Shown: in pieces, positions 43,376-51,533 of the stretch
How positions within the stretch are numbered: the stretch's first letter is position 1
Layout: every line of letters starts with the position of its first letter
NCBI GenBank assembly: GCA_964530325.1
Contig: CAZHAX010000004.1
Coordinates: 62,001 to 126,000 of the forward strand
Source: CAZHAX01 sp964530325
Lineage (GTDB): Bacteria > Chloroflexota > Anaerolineae > B4-G1
Length of the DNA: 64,000 nt
Direction of reading: 5' to 3'
Notes under the pieces: model-generated
Seen by the model: only the letters and a program-made list of their open reading frames with translations
Database searches by the model: none
Told to the model about the DNA's origin: nothing
Program-made: the position numbers and the translations under genes

Positions 43376-43410
43376 CCGGGCCGGGCGCCAAGCGCAAGTA
43401 CTGCCGACCC

Positions 43411-43439
43411 TTGATTTTCCGCCCATCTTGTTGTATCAT
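43411..43439 (+). promoter_or_regulatory. Plus-strand promoter of unassigned transcript
   Basis: TTGATT (43411-43416) and TATCAT (43434-43439) are separated by 17 bases, 36 bases after the rlmN stop codon. No plus-strand gene follows before 43873, and rpmB lies on the other strand. Confidence 0.5.
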
Positions 43440-43511
43440 TGGCCCTTGACACAAGGTGGTGCCGCAGGCAGACGCTGCACGGCTGGTTGGGACTGGGCAC
43501 AACAACACAAT

Positions 43512-43539
43512 CGGCCCCCCACCAGTAGGTGGGGGGCCG
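43512..43539. terminator. Perfect 12-bp hairpin between rlmN/RNA and rpmB
   Basis: A 12-bp perfect stem (43512-43523 with 43528-43539) has a 4-base loop. On the minus strand it is followed by ATTGTGTTGTTGTG, so it probably terminates rpmB. It could also end the transcript from the promoter at 43411-43439, but no T-run follows on the plus strand. Confidence 0.7.
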
Positions 43540-43604
43540 TGGTCGACCAGGTCTATGCCGCGACGGCGCGTGTTCGCATCAGCCGCGACGCGGGAGCCCG
43601 GCTT

Positions 43605-43787
43605 TCAGCCAGTCTTGTCCAGGGTGCGCAGGCAACGGGTGCACACGTAGACCCGGCGCATCTCGCCATCGATCTCCAAACGCTTGCGCTGGAGGTTTGG
43701 CCGGAACTGCCGATTCGTAGCCCGCTTCGAGTGACTCACATTGTGCCCGAACTGAGGGCCCTTACCGCAAAACTCACATTTAGCCAC
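43605..43787 (-). CDS. rpmB: 50S ribosomal protein L28
   Basis: The 60-residue protein begins AKCEFCGKGPQFGHNVSHS, the standard start of L28, and ends VYVCTRCLRTLDKTG. Paired Cys residues (CEFC and CTRC) show the zinc-binding variant. The GTG start follows GAGGTGAT. It is transcribed alone from a promoter at 43822-43850 and is followed by a strong hairpin. Confidence 0.95.
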   Translation of the reverse strand: MAKCEFCGKGPQFGHNVSHSKRATNRQFRPNLQRKRLEIDGEMRRVYVCTRCLRTLDKTG

Positions 43788-43821
43788 AGCGCATCACCTC
43801 GTCGTCTTTCGTAGCCGGGCA

Positions 43822-43850
43822 ATAATACCACAGCGCGGCCCATAGCGCAA
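43822..43850 (-). promoter_or_regulatory. rpmB promoter
   Basis: On the minus strand, TTGCGC (43845-43850) and TATTAT (43822-43827) are separated by 17 bases, 35 bases before the rpmB start. Confidence 0.6.
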
Positions 43851-43872
43851 CTGCGCGATAGGGGTGAGAACG

Positions 43873-44226
43873 ATGCCGAAAGTTGAGTATGCGGGCCAGA
43901 TAGAGGTATCGCCCACAGCCATCGCCAGCATCGCCAACGAGGCGGTGCTCACCTGCTACGGCGTCGTAGGCACGTGCGCCAAGGACCTGGCCGCCGGTTT
44001 GGCGAATGTGCTATCGCCGGAGAGCAAGCGTGGCATCGATGTGCGAATCGAGGAAGGCCACATCACGGTCGACGTATACGTGGTTGTCGAATACGGCACA
44101 CGGATCGCGGCCGTCGCCCGAAGCGTGATGAATGTGGTCAAGTACAGCATCGAACGCGCTGTGTCCGTCCAGGTCGCGGAGGTGAACGTCCACATCCGCG
44201 GACTGCGGGTCAGCAGCATCGATTGA
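43873..44226 (+). CDS. Asp23/Gls24 family protein
   Basis: The 117-residue protein has the DUF322/Asp23 pattern: EYAGQIEVSPTAIASIANEA, CYGVVGT, GIDVRIEEGHITVDVYVVVEYGT and VAEVNVHIRGLRV. Asp23-type proteins in Gram-positive bacteria gather at the membrane via AmaP and relate to envelope stress. The ATG at 43873 follows GGGGTGAG. It heads the FakA-DegV-RecG-CoaD run, its usual place beside the DAK-domain gene. Confidence 0.93.
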   Translation: MPKVEYAGQIEVSPTAIASIANEAVLTCYGVVGTCAKDLAAGLANVLSPESKRGIDVRIEEGHITVDVYVVVEYGTRIAAVARSVMNVVKYSIERAVSVQVAEVNVHIRGLRVSSID

Positions 44227-44244
44227 TCGAGGAGCGAAAGCACT

Positions 44245-45897
44245 TTGGCACACAAGAAGGAAGCTTCGCCCCCGAAGAATCCTACAGCGAACGGCATCGA
44301 CGGCCAGGAGTTCAAGCATCTGGTCAAGGCGGGCCTGGCCTGGCTGCGGCGTCACCAGGCGACAATCAACGCCCTGAACGTCTACCCGGTGCCCGACGGA
44401 GACACCGGCACGAACATGGTGCTCACTATGCAGTCGGCCTGGGAGGAGATAGCAGACTCGCCCGAGAGGAACATCGGTCTGCTGGCTCACAAGGTGGCCC
44501 AAGGCGCACTGATGGGAGCCCGCGGCAACTCCGGTGTGATCCTATCCCAGATCTGGCGCGGATTCGCCCGCAGCCTGGACCAGAAGCCCGTCTACCACGC
44601 TGCTGACCTGGCCGCCGCTTTCGACGAAGCGGCCGACACAGCATACCAGGGAGTCACCAAGCCGGTCGAGGGCACCATTCTCACTGTGGCCCGTGCCGTG
44701 GCAGACGCGGCCGCACGCGCGGTGAAGGATACCAGCGACCTGACGCGCGTTCAAGAGCACGTCGTCTTCGCCGCCCACGAGGCAGTCGCGCTGACCCCGT
44801 CTCTGCTGCCGGTACTGGCGGAGGCTGGAGTAGTTGACGCCGGCGGCCAAGGCCTGCTGGTCTTACTCGAGGGCATGCTGCACTCCATGCGCGGTGAGAT
44901 GATCGCCGACGATGCAGAGCTTGCCGAGGTGGGAGATCTCGTTGCCTCTGCCTTCGGGCCCGGCCAGGCAGGCTACGGCTACGATGTGCAGTTCCTGCTC
45001 CGGGGCGAGGGGTTGGATATCGACGCCATTCGTGCGACGATCGCGGAGATGGGAGAGTGCCCACTCGTCGTCGGCGACGCCGACGTGGTCAAGGTGCACG
45101 TACACGTGCCCGATCCAGGCGTACCCATCAGCTACGGGGCTGGGCTGGGATCGCTGCAGGATGTGGTCGTCGAGGACATGGAAGCTCAGACCAGGGATTT
45201 CCTAGCCAAGCCGGGTTCGACCCCGGCCGCAGACGAGGACCGCAAGATCGACGTGGTCGCCGTCGTCATGGGAGAGGGCCTCACCCTGCTGTTCGAGAGC
45301 CTTGGAGTCGGCGCGATCGTGCAAGGCGGCCAGACGATGAACCCCAGCACGCAGGACCTGCTGGATGCGGTTGAGAGCCTTCCTGCAAGCAGCGTAATCC
45401 TGCTGCCGAACAACAAGAACGTGGTGCTCGCCGCACAGCAGGCCAGGGATCATTCGCAGAAGGACGTTGCCGTAGTCCCGACGCGCTCGATTCCGGAGGG
45501 CATTGCAGCGCTGCTGGCCCTCAATCGGCAGGCAGACCTGGACATGAACGTGAAGGCGATGAAGCGCGCAGTCAAGGACGTCGAAACCGGCAAGGTCACT
45601 TTCGCCACGCGCAGCGCCAAGATCAACGACGTCGAGGTCACGGGCGGGCAGCTTATCGGCCTGCACGGAGACGAATTGAAGGTCAGCGGAGAAAGCCCAG
45701 GCGAGGTGGTCCGCAATCTCCTCAAGGAGATCGGCACAGAGGATAGGGAGATTGTCACGCTCTACTACGGGGATCAAGTCACCGAAGCTGAGGCAAACGC
45801 TCTGGCGCAGGCTCTGAGCCATGAATGGCCTGACCTGGAGATGGAGGTTGTCTTCGGCGGGCAGCCCAACTATCACTACTTCGTGTCAGTCGAGTGA
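44245..45897 (+). CDS. fakA: Fatty acid kinase catalytic subunit FakA (DAK1/DegV-associated, YloV family)
   Basis: The 550-residue protein has the DhaL-like kinase domain: INALNVYPVPDGDTGTNM near residue 45, MGARGNSGVILSQIWRGFA and VDAGGQGLLVLLEGML. A middle domain and a C-terminal domain with VILLPNNKNVVLAAQQA follow. FakA phosphorylates fatty acids bound to a DegV/FakB partner, feeding exogenous fatty acids into phospholipids. Two DegV-family genes follow immediately. The TTG start is preceded by GGAG about eleven bases upstream. Confidence 0.93.
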   Translation: MAHKKEASPPKNPTANGIDGQEFKHLVKAGLAWLRRHQATINALNVYPVPDGDTGTNMVLTMQSAWEEIADSPERNIGLLAHKVAQGALMGARGNSGVILSQIWRGFARSLDQKPVYHAADLAAAFDEAADTAYQGVTKPVEGTILTVARAVADAAARAVKDTSDLTRVQEHVVFAAHEAVALTPSLLPVLAEAGVVDAGGQGLLVLLEGMLHSMRGEMIADDAELAEVGDLVASAFGPGQAGYGYDVQFLLRGEGLDIDAIRATIAEMGECPLVVGDADVVKVHVHVPDPGVPISYGAGLGSLQDVVVEDMEAQTRDFLAKPGSTPAADEDRKIDVVAVVMGEGLTLLFESLGVGAIVQGGQTMNPSTQDLLDAVESLPASSVILLPNNKNVVLAAQQARDHSQKDVAVVPTRSIPEGIAALLALNRQADLDMNVKAMKRAVKDVETGKVTFATRSAKINDVEVTGGQLIGLHGDELKVSGESPGEVVRNLLKEIGTEDREIVTLYYGDQVTEAEANALAQALSHEWPDLEMEVVFGGQPNYHYFVSVE

Positions 45898-45934
45898 CCA
45901 GCAGCAGCGTCGACAACCCACAGTGGGAGGTTCC

Positions 45935-46786
45935 GTGCCCAGAGTCCGCATCGTCACCGACAGCGCAGCAACCGTAGACCCCGCAATCGCCAACAAGCTG
46001 GACGTAGCGATCCTTCCTCTCACGGTCCGAGTTGGAGACGAGGAATACGAGGATGCCTCCGGGCTGAGCCACGAGGAGCTTCTGCTGCGAATGGCGAGCG
46101 GCGGAGCCCGTCCGCAGGTCATAGGCCCCACAGCCGACCAGTTCACCCGCGTCTACTCCCGGCTGACCCGCCAGACGGATGAGATCATATCGCTACACAG
46201 CTCCGCCAGTCTCTCCCCGGCACACAGGAGTGCCTCGACCGCCGCAGCCGAATTCATGGGCCGCTGCGACATCAACGTGGTGGACTCGGAGACGGTCTCC
46301 CTGGGACTCGGCCTTCTGGTGGCTGAAGCTGCCCGGCTGGCACAGGACTCGGTGCCGCTGGGCGACATACTGCGCGAGATCCGCGGCATGATGCGCCGCA
46401 TCTACATCGTTCTGACTACCGACACGCTCGACTACCTGGAGTACAGCAGCCTGATCAGCCCGGCGCAGGCCATTCTTGGCACAATGCTCGATATCAAGCC
46501 CTTCCTGGCCATCGAGGACGGACAGATCATTCCAATGGAGAAAGTCCGCGGGCGCGAGCGGGCAATCGACAAGCTGGCTGAGTTCGCAGGCGAGTTCGCC
46601 CAGATTGAGCAGATCGCCATCCTGCAGAGTACACCCTACCCCACATCAGAGACAAAACTGCTGCGGGATAGGCTTTCGCTGATTGCTCCGGACCGTGAGT
46701 TCCCCATCCTACTGTATGGACCGGTACTCGCTTCCCACATAGGGCCGGACGGCATGGGCCTCGTCGTCTACGAGGGGCCCGAATAG
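45935..46786 (+). CDS. DegV family protein, FakB-type fatty acid-binding subunit (copy 1)
   Basis: The 283-residue protein has the DegV signatures VRIVTDSAATVDP, the LHSSASLSPAHRSAS substrate-binding loop and TLDYLEYSSLISPAQAILGTML. It should present a fatty acid to FakA, whose gene ends 37 bases upstream. A GTG start at 45935 is chosen because GGGAGG lies six bases before it. It is only distantly similar to the second copy, which suggests different fatty acid specificity. The pairing of one FakA with two FakB proteins is known in staphylococci. Confidence 0.92.
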   Translation: MPRVRIVTDSAATVDPAIANKLDVAILPLTVRVGDEEYEDASGLSHEELLLRMASGGARPQVIGPTADQFTRVYSRLTRQTDEIISLHSSASLSPAHRSASTAAAEFMGRCDINVVDSETVSLGLGLLVAEAARLAQDSVPLGDILREIRGMMRRIYIVLTTDTLDYLEYSSLISPAQAILGTMLDIKPFLAIEDGQIIPMEKVRGRERAIDKLAEFAGEFAQIEQIAILQSTPYPTSETKLLRDRLSLIAPDREFPILLYGPVLASHIGPDGMGLVVYEGPE

Positions 46787-46799
46787 GAGTCTAATCCCG

Positions 46800-47636
46800 G
46801 TGTCTCTTGTACGCGTGGTAACAGATAGCACCGCCGACGTTCCGCCCGATGTGGCAGAGCGCCTCGGGATCACGGTCGTTCCGGCCTACATCCAGCTCGG
46901 CAACACCAGCTACCGGGACGGGAATGGCCTCAGCCGGGAGGAGCTGTACAGTCGGATGCCTGATATGCAGGTCGTCCCGACAACGGCCGTGCCCCCCGCC
47001 CATGAGTTCGCCTCAGTCTTCCGCAAGCTGGCGGAGGACACGGACGAGATAGTGGCTGTCACCCTGGCAGCGACGTTGAGCGGAATGTACAGCGTGGCCC
47101 GGCTCGCAGCCCAGGAGATCACCAACGCCAAGGTGCATGTGGTCGACTCTCTGCAGGTAACCATGGGGCTCGGCTGGATGGTGATCGCAGCGGCAGAGGC
47201 TGCAGCGAAGGGACGCAGCGCCGAGGAGATAACGGGGCTGCTCGAAGAGATGAAGCCCCGCGTGCGCGTCTACGCGGTGCTGGACACCCTTCGTTTCCTT
47301 CGCCAGAGCGGAAGGGTCAGCTGGGCCCGGGCGAAGGCGGCGCAGATTCTCCAGGTCAAGCCGATCCTCGAGGTCTACATGGGCCAAGTAGGCAGCGTCG
47401 GCCAGACGCGCACCAGAAGACGGGCACTCGACCGGCTCATTGAGCTGGTCCGCGAAGCGGGCAAGATCGAGCGGCTGGCTGTGATTCACACGCTGGCCCC
47501 AGACCTGGAGGATCTGCGCCAGCGCCTGGCAGGCTTGCCCTCGCCGAAGAAGCTGCTCACCTCGGCGGCAACTACCATCATAGGCGCCCACGTTGGACCA
47601 AGAGCGTTGGGAGTGGCACTAGTGGCCAGCAAGTAG
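46800..47636 (+). CDS. DegV family protein, FakB-type fatty acid-binding subunit (copy 2)
   Basis: The 278-residue protein has LVRVVTDSTADVPPDVAERL, VVPTTAVPPAHEF, TLAATLSGMYSVARLAAQEI, VDSLQVTMGLGWM and a C-terminal VGPRALGVALV. The GTG start lies 13 bases after the first copy, and its stop is 3 bases before recG, so all are in one transcript. It differs from copy 1 in the lid region. It probably binds a different acyl chain for FakA; this is inference. Confidence 0.92.
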   Translation: MSLVRVVTDSTADVPPDVAERLGITVVPAYIQLGNTSYRDGNGLSREELYSRMPDMQVVPTTAVPPAHEFASVFRKLAEDTDEIVAVTLAATLSGMYSVARLAAQEITNAKVHVVDSLQVTMGLGWMVIAAAEAAAKGRSAEEITGLLEEMKPRVRVYAVLDTLRFLRQSGRVSWARAKAAQILQVKPILEVYMGQVGSVGQTRTRRRALDRLIELVREAGKIERLAVIHTLAPDLEDLRQRLAGLPSPKKLLTSAATTIIGAHVGPRALGVALVASK

Positions 47637-47639
47637 ACA

Positions 47640-50087
47640 ATGCCCACACCCTGGGAGAAGCTGTCCACCATACTCCGCCAGGAGGCTGAGCATCACGAGG
47701 ACAGGGCCGTCATGGGCGGCCTGGCCCGATACGAGGATACCTGGAGGAGAGAGGCTACCGCCGCGCTGGGCGGGCAGGCGGCCGACTGGGTAGAGCGGGT
47801 ATCCGACCACCTCCGCGCGTACCCCCATCTGCCCGACCTCGCAGCGCGGCGGCAGGCAGTCGAAGGTCTGATCAAGATGATGGCGGCCGGCCCGCCCGGG
47901 AATGCAGGCGGGAAGCGGGCCAGTTCCGAAGGAGCGAGGGGCCGTGCATCGAGACCTGCCGCGAGGCAGGCTAAAGGCCCGTCGCGGCCGGCGGCAGAGC
48001 GGTCCGCCAGCCCAGCTCCACCCACGGCGGGGCGCGGGCTCGATTCGGACATCACGGCCGTGCGCGGAGTTGGCGCCAAGCAGGCCAGCCGCCTGGAGAA
48101 GCTCGGCGTCCGCACGATCCGCGACATGCTCTACTTCTTCCCCAGGCGGTATGAGGACTACTCCCAGCTCAGGCCGATCAGCCGCCTGGAGCCGGACGAA
48201 GACGTCACTGTCATCGCCAAGGTCTGGGACATCGGAGCCCGCCGAACCCGTCGCGGCGGCAGCCTGGTCAAAGCCACCCTGTCCGACGGCAGTGGCTTTG
48301 TCGAGGCCACCTGGTTCAATCAGCCCTACCTGGTGGATAGAATCAAGCCCGGCCAGCAGATCGTGCTGAGCGGTAAGGTGGGACGCTATCTCGGTCATCT
48401 CTGCTTCAACGCTCCCACCTGGGAGCTACTGGAGGAGAAACTGCTTCACACAGCAAGAATCGTCCCGGTCTACCCGCTCACCGAAGGGCTCAGCTCACGC
48501 TGGCTGCGCAACGTGATGAAGCGGACGGTCGACTACTGGACCAAGCGGCTCCCGGATCATCTTCCCAGCTCCGTTCGCAAGCAGGCAGGCCTGCTCGACC
48601 TTGAGACGGCTGTCGCCCAGATACACTTCCCGGACAGTGATGCACAATTGCGCCAGGCGCGCCATCGTCTCAGCTTCGACGAGCTGTTCGTCCTGCAGAT
48701 CGGGCTGCTGCAGCAGCGACGTCAGTGGCGGTCAGAGCCTGCCAGACCCCTGGCGATAGACGAAGAGATGCTCGAAGCCTTCGTCTCCAGGCTGCCCTTC
48801 AAGCTCACGGAGGCACAGCGAAGATCGCTCGCCGAGATCACAGCGGACATCCGCACAGACCAGCCGATGAATCGACTCCTTCAGGGAGACGTCGGCTCGG
48901 GCAAGACGGCGGTGGCCGCTGCGGCGATGGCTCTCGCCTCGGCGGCCGGAGCACAGGCCGCGCTCATGGCCCCGACGGAGATTCTGGCCGAGCAGCACTA
49001 CCGGACGGTTGGCCAGCTGATGGAGCAGATTCCCGGCAAGGCGCCAGTGACCCGGCTGCTTACCGGCAGCGTCACCGGCCAGGAGCGCGACGAGATCTAC
49101 GCCGGTCTGAAGGATGGCTCTATCGACGTGATCGTCGGGACCCACGCGCTGATCCAGGAAGCGGTGGAGTTCAACGAGCTTGCGCTGGCGGTCATCGACG
49201 AGCAGCACCGCTTTGGAGTCCGCGAGCGGGCAGCGCTCCGCCAGAAGGGCTACAATCCGCACGTGCTGGTAATGACGGCGACGCCGATCCCCCGGTCGCT
49301 GGAGCTGACCGTGTGGGGCCACCTCGACGTCTCCATCATCGACGAGATGCCGCCGGGACGCAAACCGGTGCTGACCCGGCTGGTACTGCCAAGGGAAAGG
49401 GAGAGGGCATATGCCTTCGTCCGCAGCCAGATCAAGAAGGGGCACCAGGCATTCGTCATCTGCCCTCTCGTCGAGCAGTCAGAGAACGTGGACGCTAAGG
49501 CCGCAGTGGACGAGCACGAGCGGCTGCAGAAGGAAGTGTTCCCCGACCTGCAACTGGGATTGCTCCACGGGCGGATGAGAGGCGAGGACAAGGAAGCGAC
49601 CATGGCCCAGTTCGCCGCAGGCGAGCTGGACATACTCGTCGCCACCTCCGTCGTGGAGGTCGGCGTGGATGTGCCGAACGCGACAGTCATGCTCATCGAG
49701 GGGGCAGAGAGATTCGGCCTGGCCCAGCTGCACCAGTTCCGTGGCCGAGTGGGCCGCTCCGAGCACGAATCGTTCTGCATTCTCGTCTCGGCCTCGGATG
49801 CCGGAGAGGCAAATGAACGGTTGGTGGCGGTCGAGGCCACGACGGACGGCTTCGCACTCGCCGAGAAGGACCTAGAGCTGCGCGGCCCCGGCGAGTTCCT
49901 GGGCACCCGTCAATCCGGGCTGCCGAATCTTCGCCTGGCGGCGGTGACTGATCTGCAGCTGGTCAAGAATGCGCGCGAAGCGGCCAAGGCCTTCTTCGAG
50001 ACCGACCCGGAACTCGCCAATCCGGATCACCGCCTTCTGGCGCAGCAGGTCGAGCGCCTGTGGAGCAGGGAAGGAGACGTCAGTTGA
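47640..50087 (+). CDS. recG: ATP-dependent DNA helicase RecG
   Basis: RecG remodels replication forks and branched DNA. The 815-residue protein has an N-terminal extension of about 135 residues, Ala/Pro/Arg-rich from residue 80, before the wedge domain (TAVRGVGAKQASRLEKLGVR, LYFFPRRYEDYSQL). The helicase motifs follow: LLQGDVGSGKTAVA near residue 418, VIDEQHRFGVRERA, VLVMTATPIPRSL and QFRGRVGRSEHESF. The extension is seen in other non-proteobacterial RecG but has no known role. It is followed by coaD with a four-base overlap. Confidence 0.95.
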   Translation: MPTPWEKLSTILRQEAEHHEDRAVMGGLARYEDTWRREATAALGGQAADWVERVSDHLRAYPHLPDLAARRQAVEGLIKMMAAGPPGNAGGKRASSEGARGRASRPAARQAKGPSRPAAERSASPAPPTAGRGLDSDITAVRGVGAKQASRLEKLGVRTIRDMLYFFPRRYEDYSQLRPISRLEPDEDVTVIAKVWDIGARRTRRGGSLVKATLSDGSGFVEATWFNQPYLVDRIKPGQQIVLSGKVGRYLGHLCFNAPTWELLEEKLLHTARIVPVYPLTEGLSSRWLRNVMKRTVDYWTKRLPDHLPSSVRKQAGLLDLETAVAQIHFPDSDAQLRQARHRLSFDELFVLQIGLLQQRRQWRSEPARPLAIDEEMLEAFVSRLPFKLTEAQRRSLAEITADIRTDQPMNRLLQGDVGSGKTAVAAAAMALASAAGAQAALMAPTEILAEQHYRTVGQLMEQIPGKAPVTRLLTGSVTGQERDEIYAGLKDGSIDVIVGTHALIQEAVEFNELALAVIDEQHRFGVRERAALRQKGYNPHVLVMTATPIPRSLELTVWGHLDVSIIDEMPPGRKPVLTRLVLPRERERAYAFVRSQIKKGHQAFVICPLVEQSENVDAKAAVDEHERLQKEVFPDLQLGLLHGRMRGEDKEATMAQFAAGELDILVATSVVEVGVDVPNATVMLIEGAERFGLAQLHQFRGRVGRSEHESFCILVSASDAGEANERLVAVEATTDGFALAEKDLELRGPGEFLGTRQSGLPNLRLAAVTDLQLVKNAREAAKAFFETDPELANPDHRLLAQQVERLWSREGDVS

Positions 50088-50611
50088 CCACCAAGGCAGT
50101 CTATCCAGGCACTTTCGATCCCATTCACATGGGCCACGTGGACATCACCCGGCGGGCAGCGTCGATATTCGGCCAGGTGATCGTCGCCGTCTACGACCGG
50201 CCAGCCAAAAGCTTGATGTTCACCATCGATGAGCGGGTTGCTTTGGCCCGGCAGGCGCTGGAGGACATCCCCAACGCAACGGTGGCGAAGTACAGCTCCC
50301 TGACAGCCGCGTACGCACAGCAGGAGAAGGCGCAGGCGATTGTGAGAGGGCTGCGGGTCGTATCCGACTTCGAGCTCGAGTACCAGATGGCGCTGACCAA
50401 CCGCCAGCTCGCGCCGGACATCGAGGTCGTCTGCCTGATGACCCACCAGGCCCACGCCTTCCTGAGCTCCAGCATAGTGAAGGAGATCGCCCTGCTGGGG
50501 GGAGACGTCAGCAACATGGTTCCACCCCACGTGGCCAAGGCGTTGGAGAGGAAGCGCAAAGAACTGAAGAAGGCACACCAGCCGGCCCCGGTTGTCTCTC
50601 TGCGGGACTGA
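50084..50611 (+). CDS. coaD: Phosphopantetheine adenylyltransferase
   Basis: CoaD makes dephospho-CoA from 4'-phosphopantetheine and ATP. The 175-residue protein has AVYPGTFDPIHMGHVDI (the HxGH motif) near the start, GLRVVSDFELEYQMALTNR and SSSIVKEIALLGGDVS, all standard. A TTG start at 50084 overlaps the RecG stop (TTGA) and follows AAGGAG by eight bases. coaD next to recG is a common arrangement in this lineage type. Confidence 0.96.
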   Translation: MTTKAVYPGTFDPIHMGHVDITRRAASIFGQVIVAVYDRPAKSLMFTIDERVALARQALEDIPNATVAKYSSLTAAYAQQEKAQAIVRGLRVVSDFELEYQMALTNRQLAPDIEVVCLMTHQAHAFLSSSIVKEIALLGGDVSNMVPPHVAKALERKRKELKKAHQPAPVVSLRD

Positions 50612-50628
50612 GCGGCGGAGGCATAGCG

Positions 50629-51090
50629 ATGGAGGAACTGGTCAATCTGCTCGACAGGCTTGAAGGCGAGCTCGCCGAAGCTAAGCGCCTACCGAGCGGC
50701 GTGAAGCCGATCGTGGAGCAGATGCGCAGCGCGCTGCAGGACCAGTCTCAGGCCAGGGAGATGCTTGACGGCGCGCGTGAGCAGGCGCTCGCCCAGGCAC
50801 GCCAGGAAGCGGACAGCGTCGTCGCCAAAGCACGTGAAGAGGCAGAACAACTCAGCGCCCAGCACGAGATCGTCCAGGCGGCAATGGCTCAAGCGCAGGA
50901 GATCCGCAGCGGCGCCGACGAGTACGCCTTCGAGGTGCTGTGTCAGCTGGAGCAGGAGCTGAACCGCACCCTGACCGTGATAGCCAACGGCCTGCGCACG
51001 CTGCAGGACAAACGCGGCGCCACTGCCCCCAAGGCCACTCCATCCGAGGATCGCCAGCACGAGCCTGACGGCAGCTCCGGGCCCGACTGA
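50629..51090 (+). CDS. Coiled-coil protein of unknown function beside coaD
   Basis: The 153-residue protein is almost wholly alpha-helical. Residues 30-100 form a heptad-rich coiled coil (GAREQALAQARQEADSVVAK, REEAEQLSAQHEIVQ). It then has a short C-terminal segment ELNRTLTVIANGLRTL and a polar tail. The region resembles DivIVA-like or F0-b-like coiled coils, but no membrane anchor or DivIVA N-terminal domain is present. It follows coaD by 17 bases and ends the operon. Its role is unknown. Confidence 0.8.
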   Translation: MEELVNLLDRLEGELAEAKRLPSGVKPIVEQMRSALQDQSQAREMLDGAREQALAQARQEADSVVAKAREEAEQLSAQHEIVQAAMAQAQEIRSGADEYAFEVLCQLEQELNRTLTVIANGLRTLQDKRGATAPKATPSEDRQHEPDGSSGPD

Positions 51091-51199
51091 AATACCGGCG
51101 CCGACGCTCGCCTCCTAGCCCAGAGTGCGCCACCGCAAGTGAGCGGTGATCGGCGCAAGAGGACGCGCCGCCTCCAAGGCATCCGGGCTCACCCCTGCC

Positions 51200-51228
51200 T
51201 TGACATGATCGTTGGTCAAACCTATAAT
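51200..51228 (+). promoter_or_regulatory. Consensus promoter upstream of rpmF
   Basis: A perfect TTGACA (51200-51205) and a perfect TATAAT (51223-51228) are separated by 17 bases. This is the strongest promoter in the window and begins the rpmF-fabD-fabG-nusB-tat run. The leader contains a small GC-rich hairpin, GCGCCCC...GGGGCGC. Confidence 0.85.
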
Positions 51229-51293
51229 ACCTTGCCAATGCGCCCCGGATGGGGCGCAATCGACTGATAACGTGGATGGAGATCTAGAGAGAC

Positions 51294-51479
51294 ATGGGTG
51301 CAGTTCCCAAGAGAAGGATATCCAGTGCTCGACGGGGCAACCGCCGCAGCCATTGGCGGCTCACAGTCCCGCACCTCATTCGATGTCCGGAGTGCGGGGC
51401 GCCGGTCCGGCCGCATCACGTATGCACTGCCTGTGGGAAGTATCGCGGGCAGGAGATCGTCGAAGCGGAAACTGAGTAG
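51294..51479 (+). CDS. rpmF: 50S ribosomal protein L32
   Basis: The 61-residue protein begins GAVPKRRISSARRGNRRSHW and carries two Cys pairs (CPECG and CTACG) for zinc, as in zinc-binding L32 variants. A clear GAGAGAC ribosome site precedes the ATG. rpmF next to fatty acid genes is a classic bacterial arrangement. Confidence 0.96.
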   Translation: MGAVPKRRISSARRGNRRSHWRLTVPHLIRCPECGAPVRPHHVCTACGKYRGQEIVEAETE

Positions 51480-51486
51480 CCCACCT

Positions 51487-51514
51487 CCCCACCCCGCTGG
51501 AAAGCGGGGTGGGG
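51487..51514 (+). terminator. Hairpin between rpmF and fabD
   Basis: An 11-bp perfect stem (CCCCACCCCGC with GCGGGGTGGGG) has a 6-base loop just after the rpmF stop codon and is followed by TCTGTGG. There is no T-run, so it may only attenuate transcription into fabD, giving rpmF higher expression. Confidence 0.55.
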
Positions 51515-51533
51515 TCTGTGGCCGAGGCCGCCG

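Noticed and set aside
43456..43480. AAGGTGGTGCCGCAG resembling a T-box antiterminator after rlmN
   Set aside because: There is no stem I or specifier region upstream, no T-run after the hairpin on this strand and no aminoacyl or biosynthesis gene downstream.
51241..51260. Small hairpin in the rpmF leader as a ribosomal-protein autoregulatory site
   Set aside because: The stem is short and no L32-binding leader structure is established; it is noted only under the promoter.
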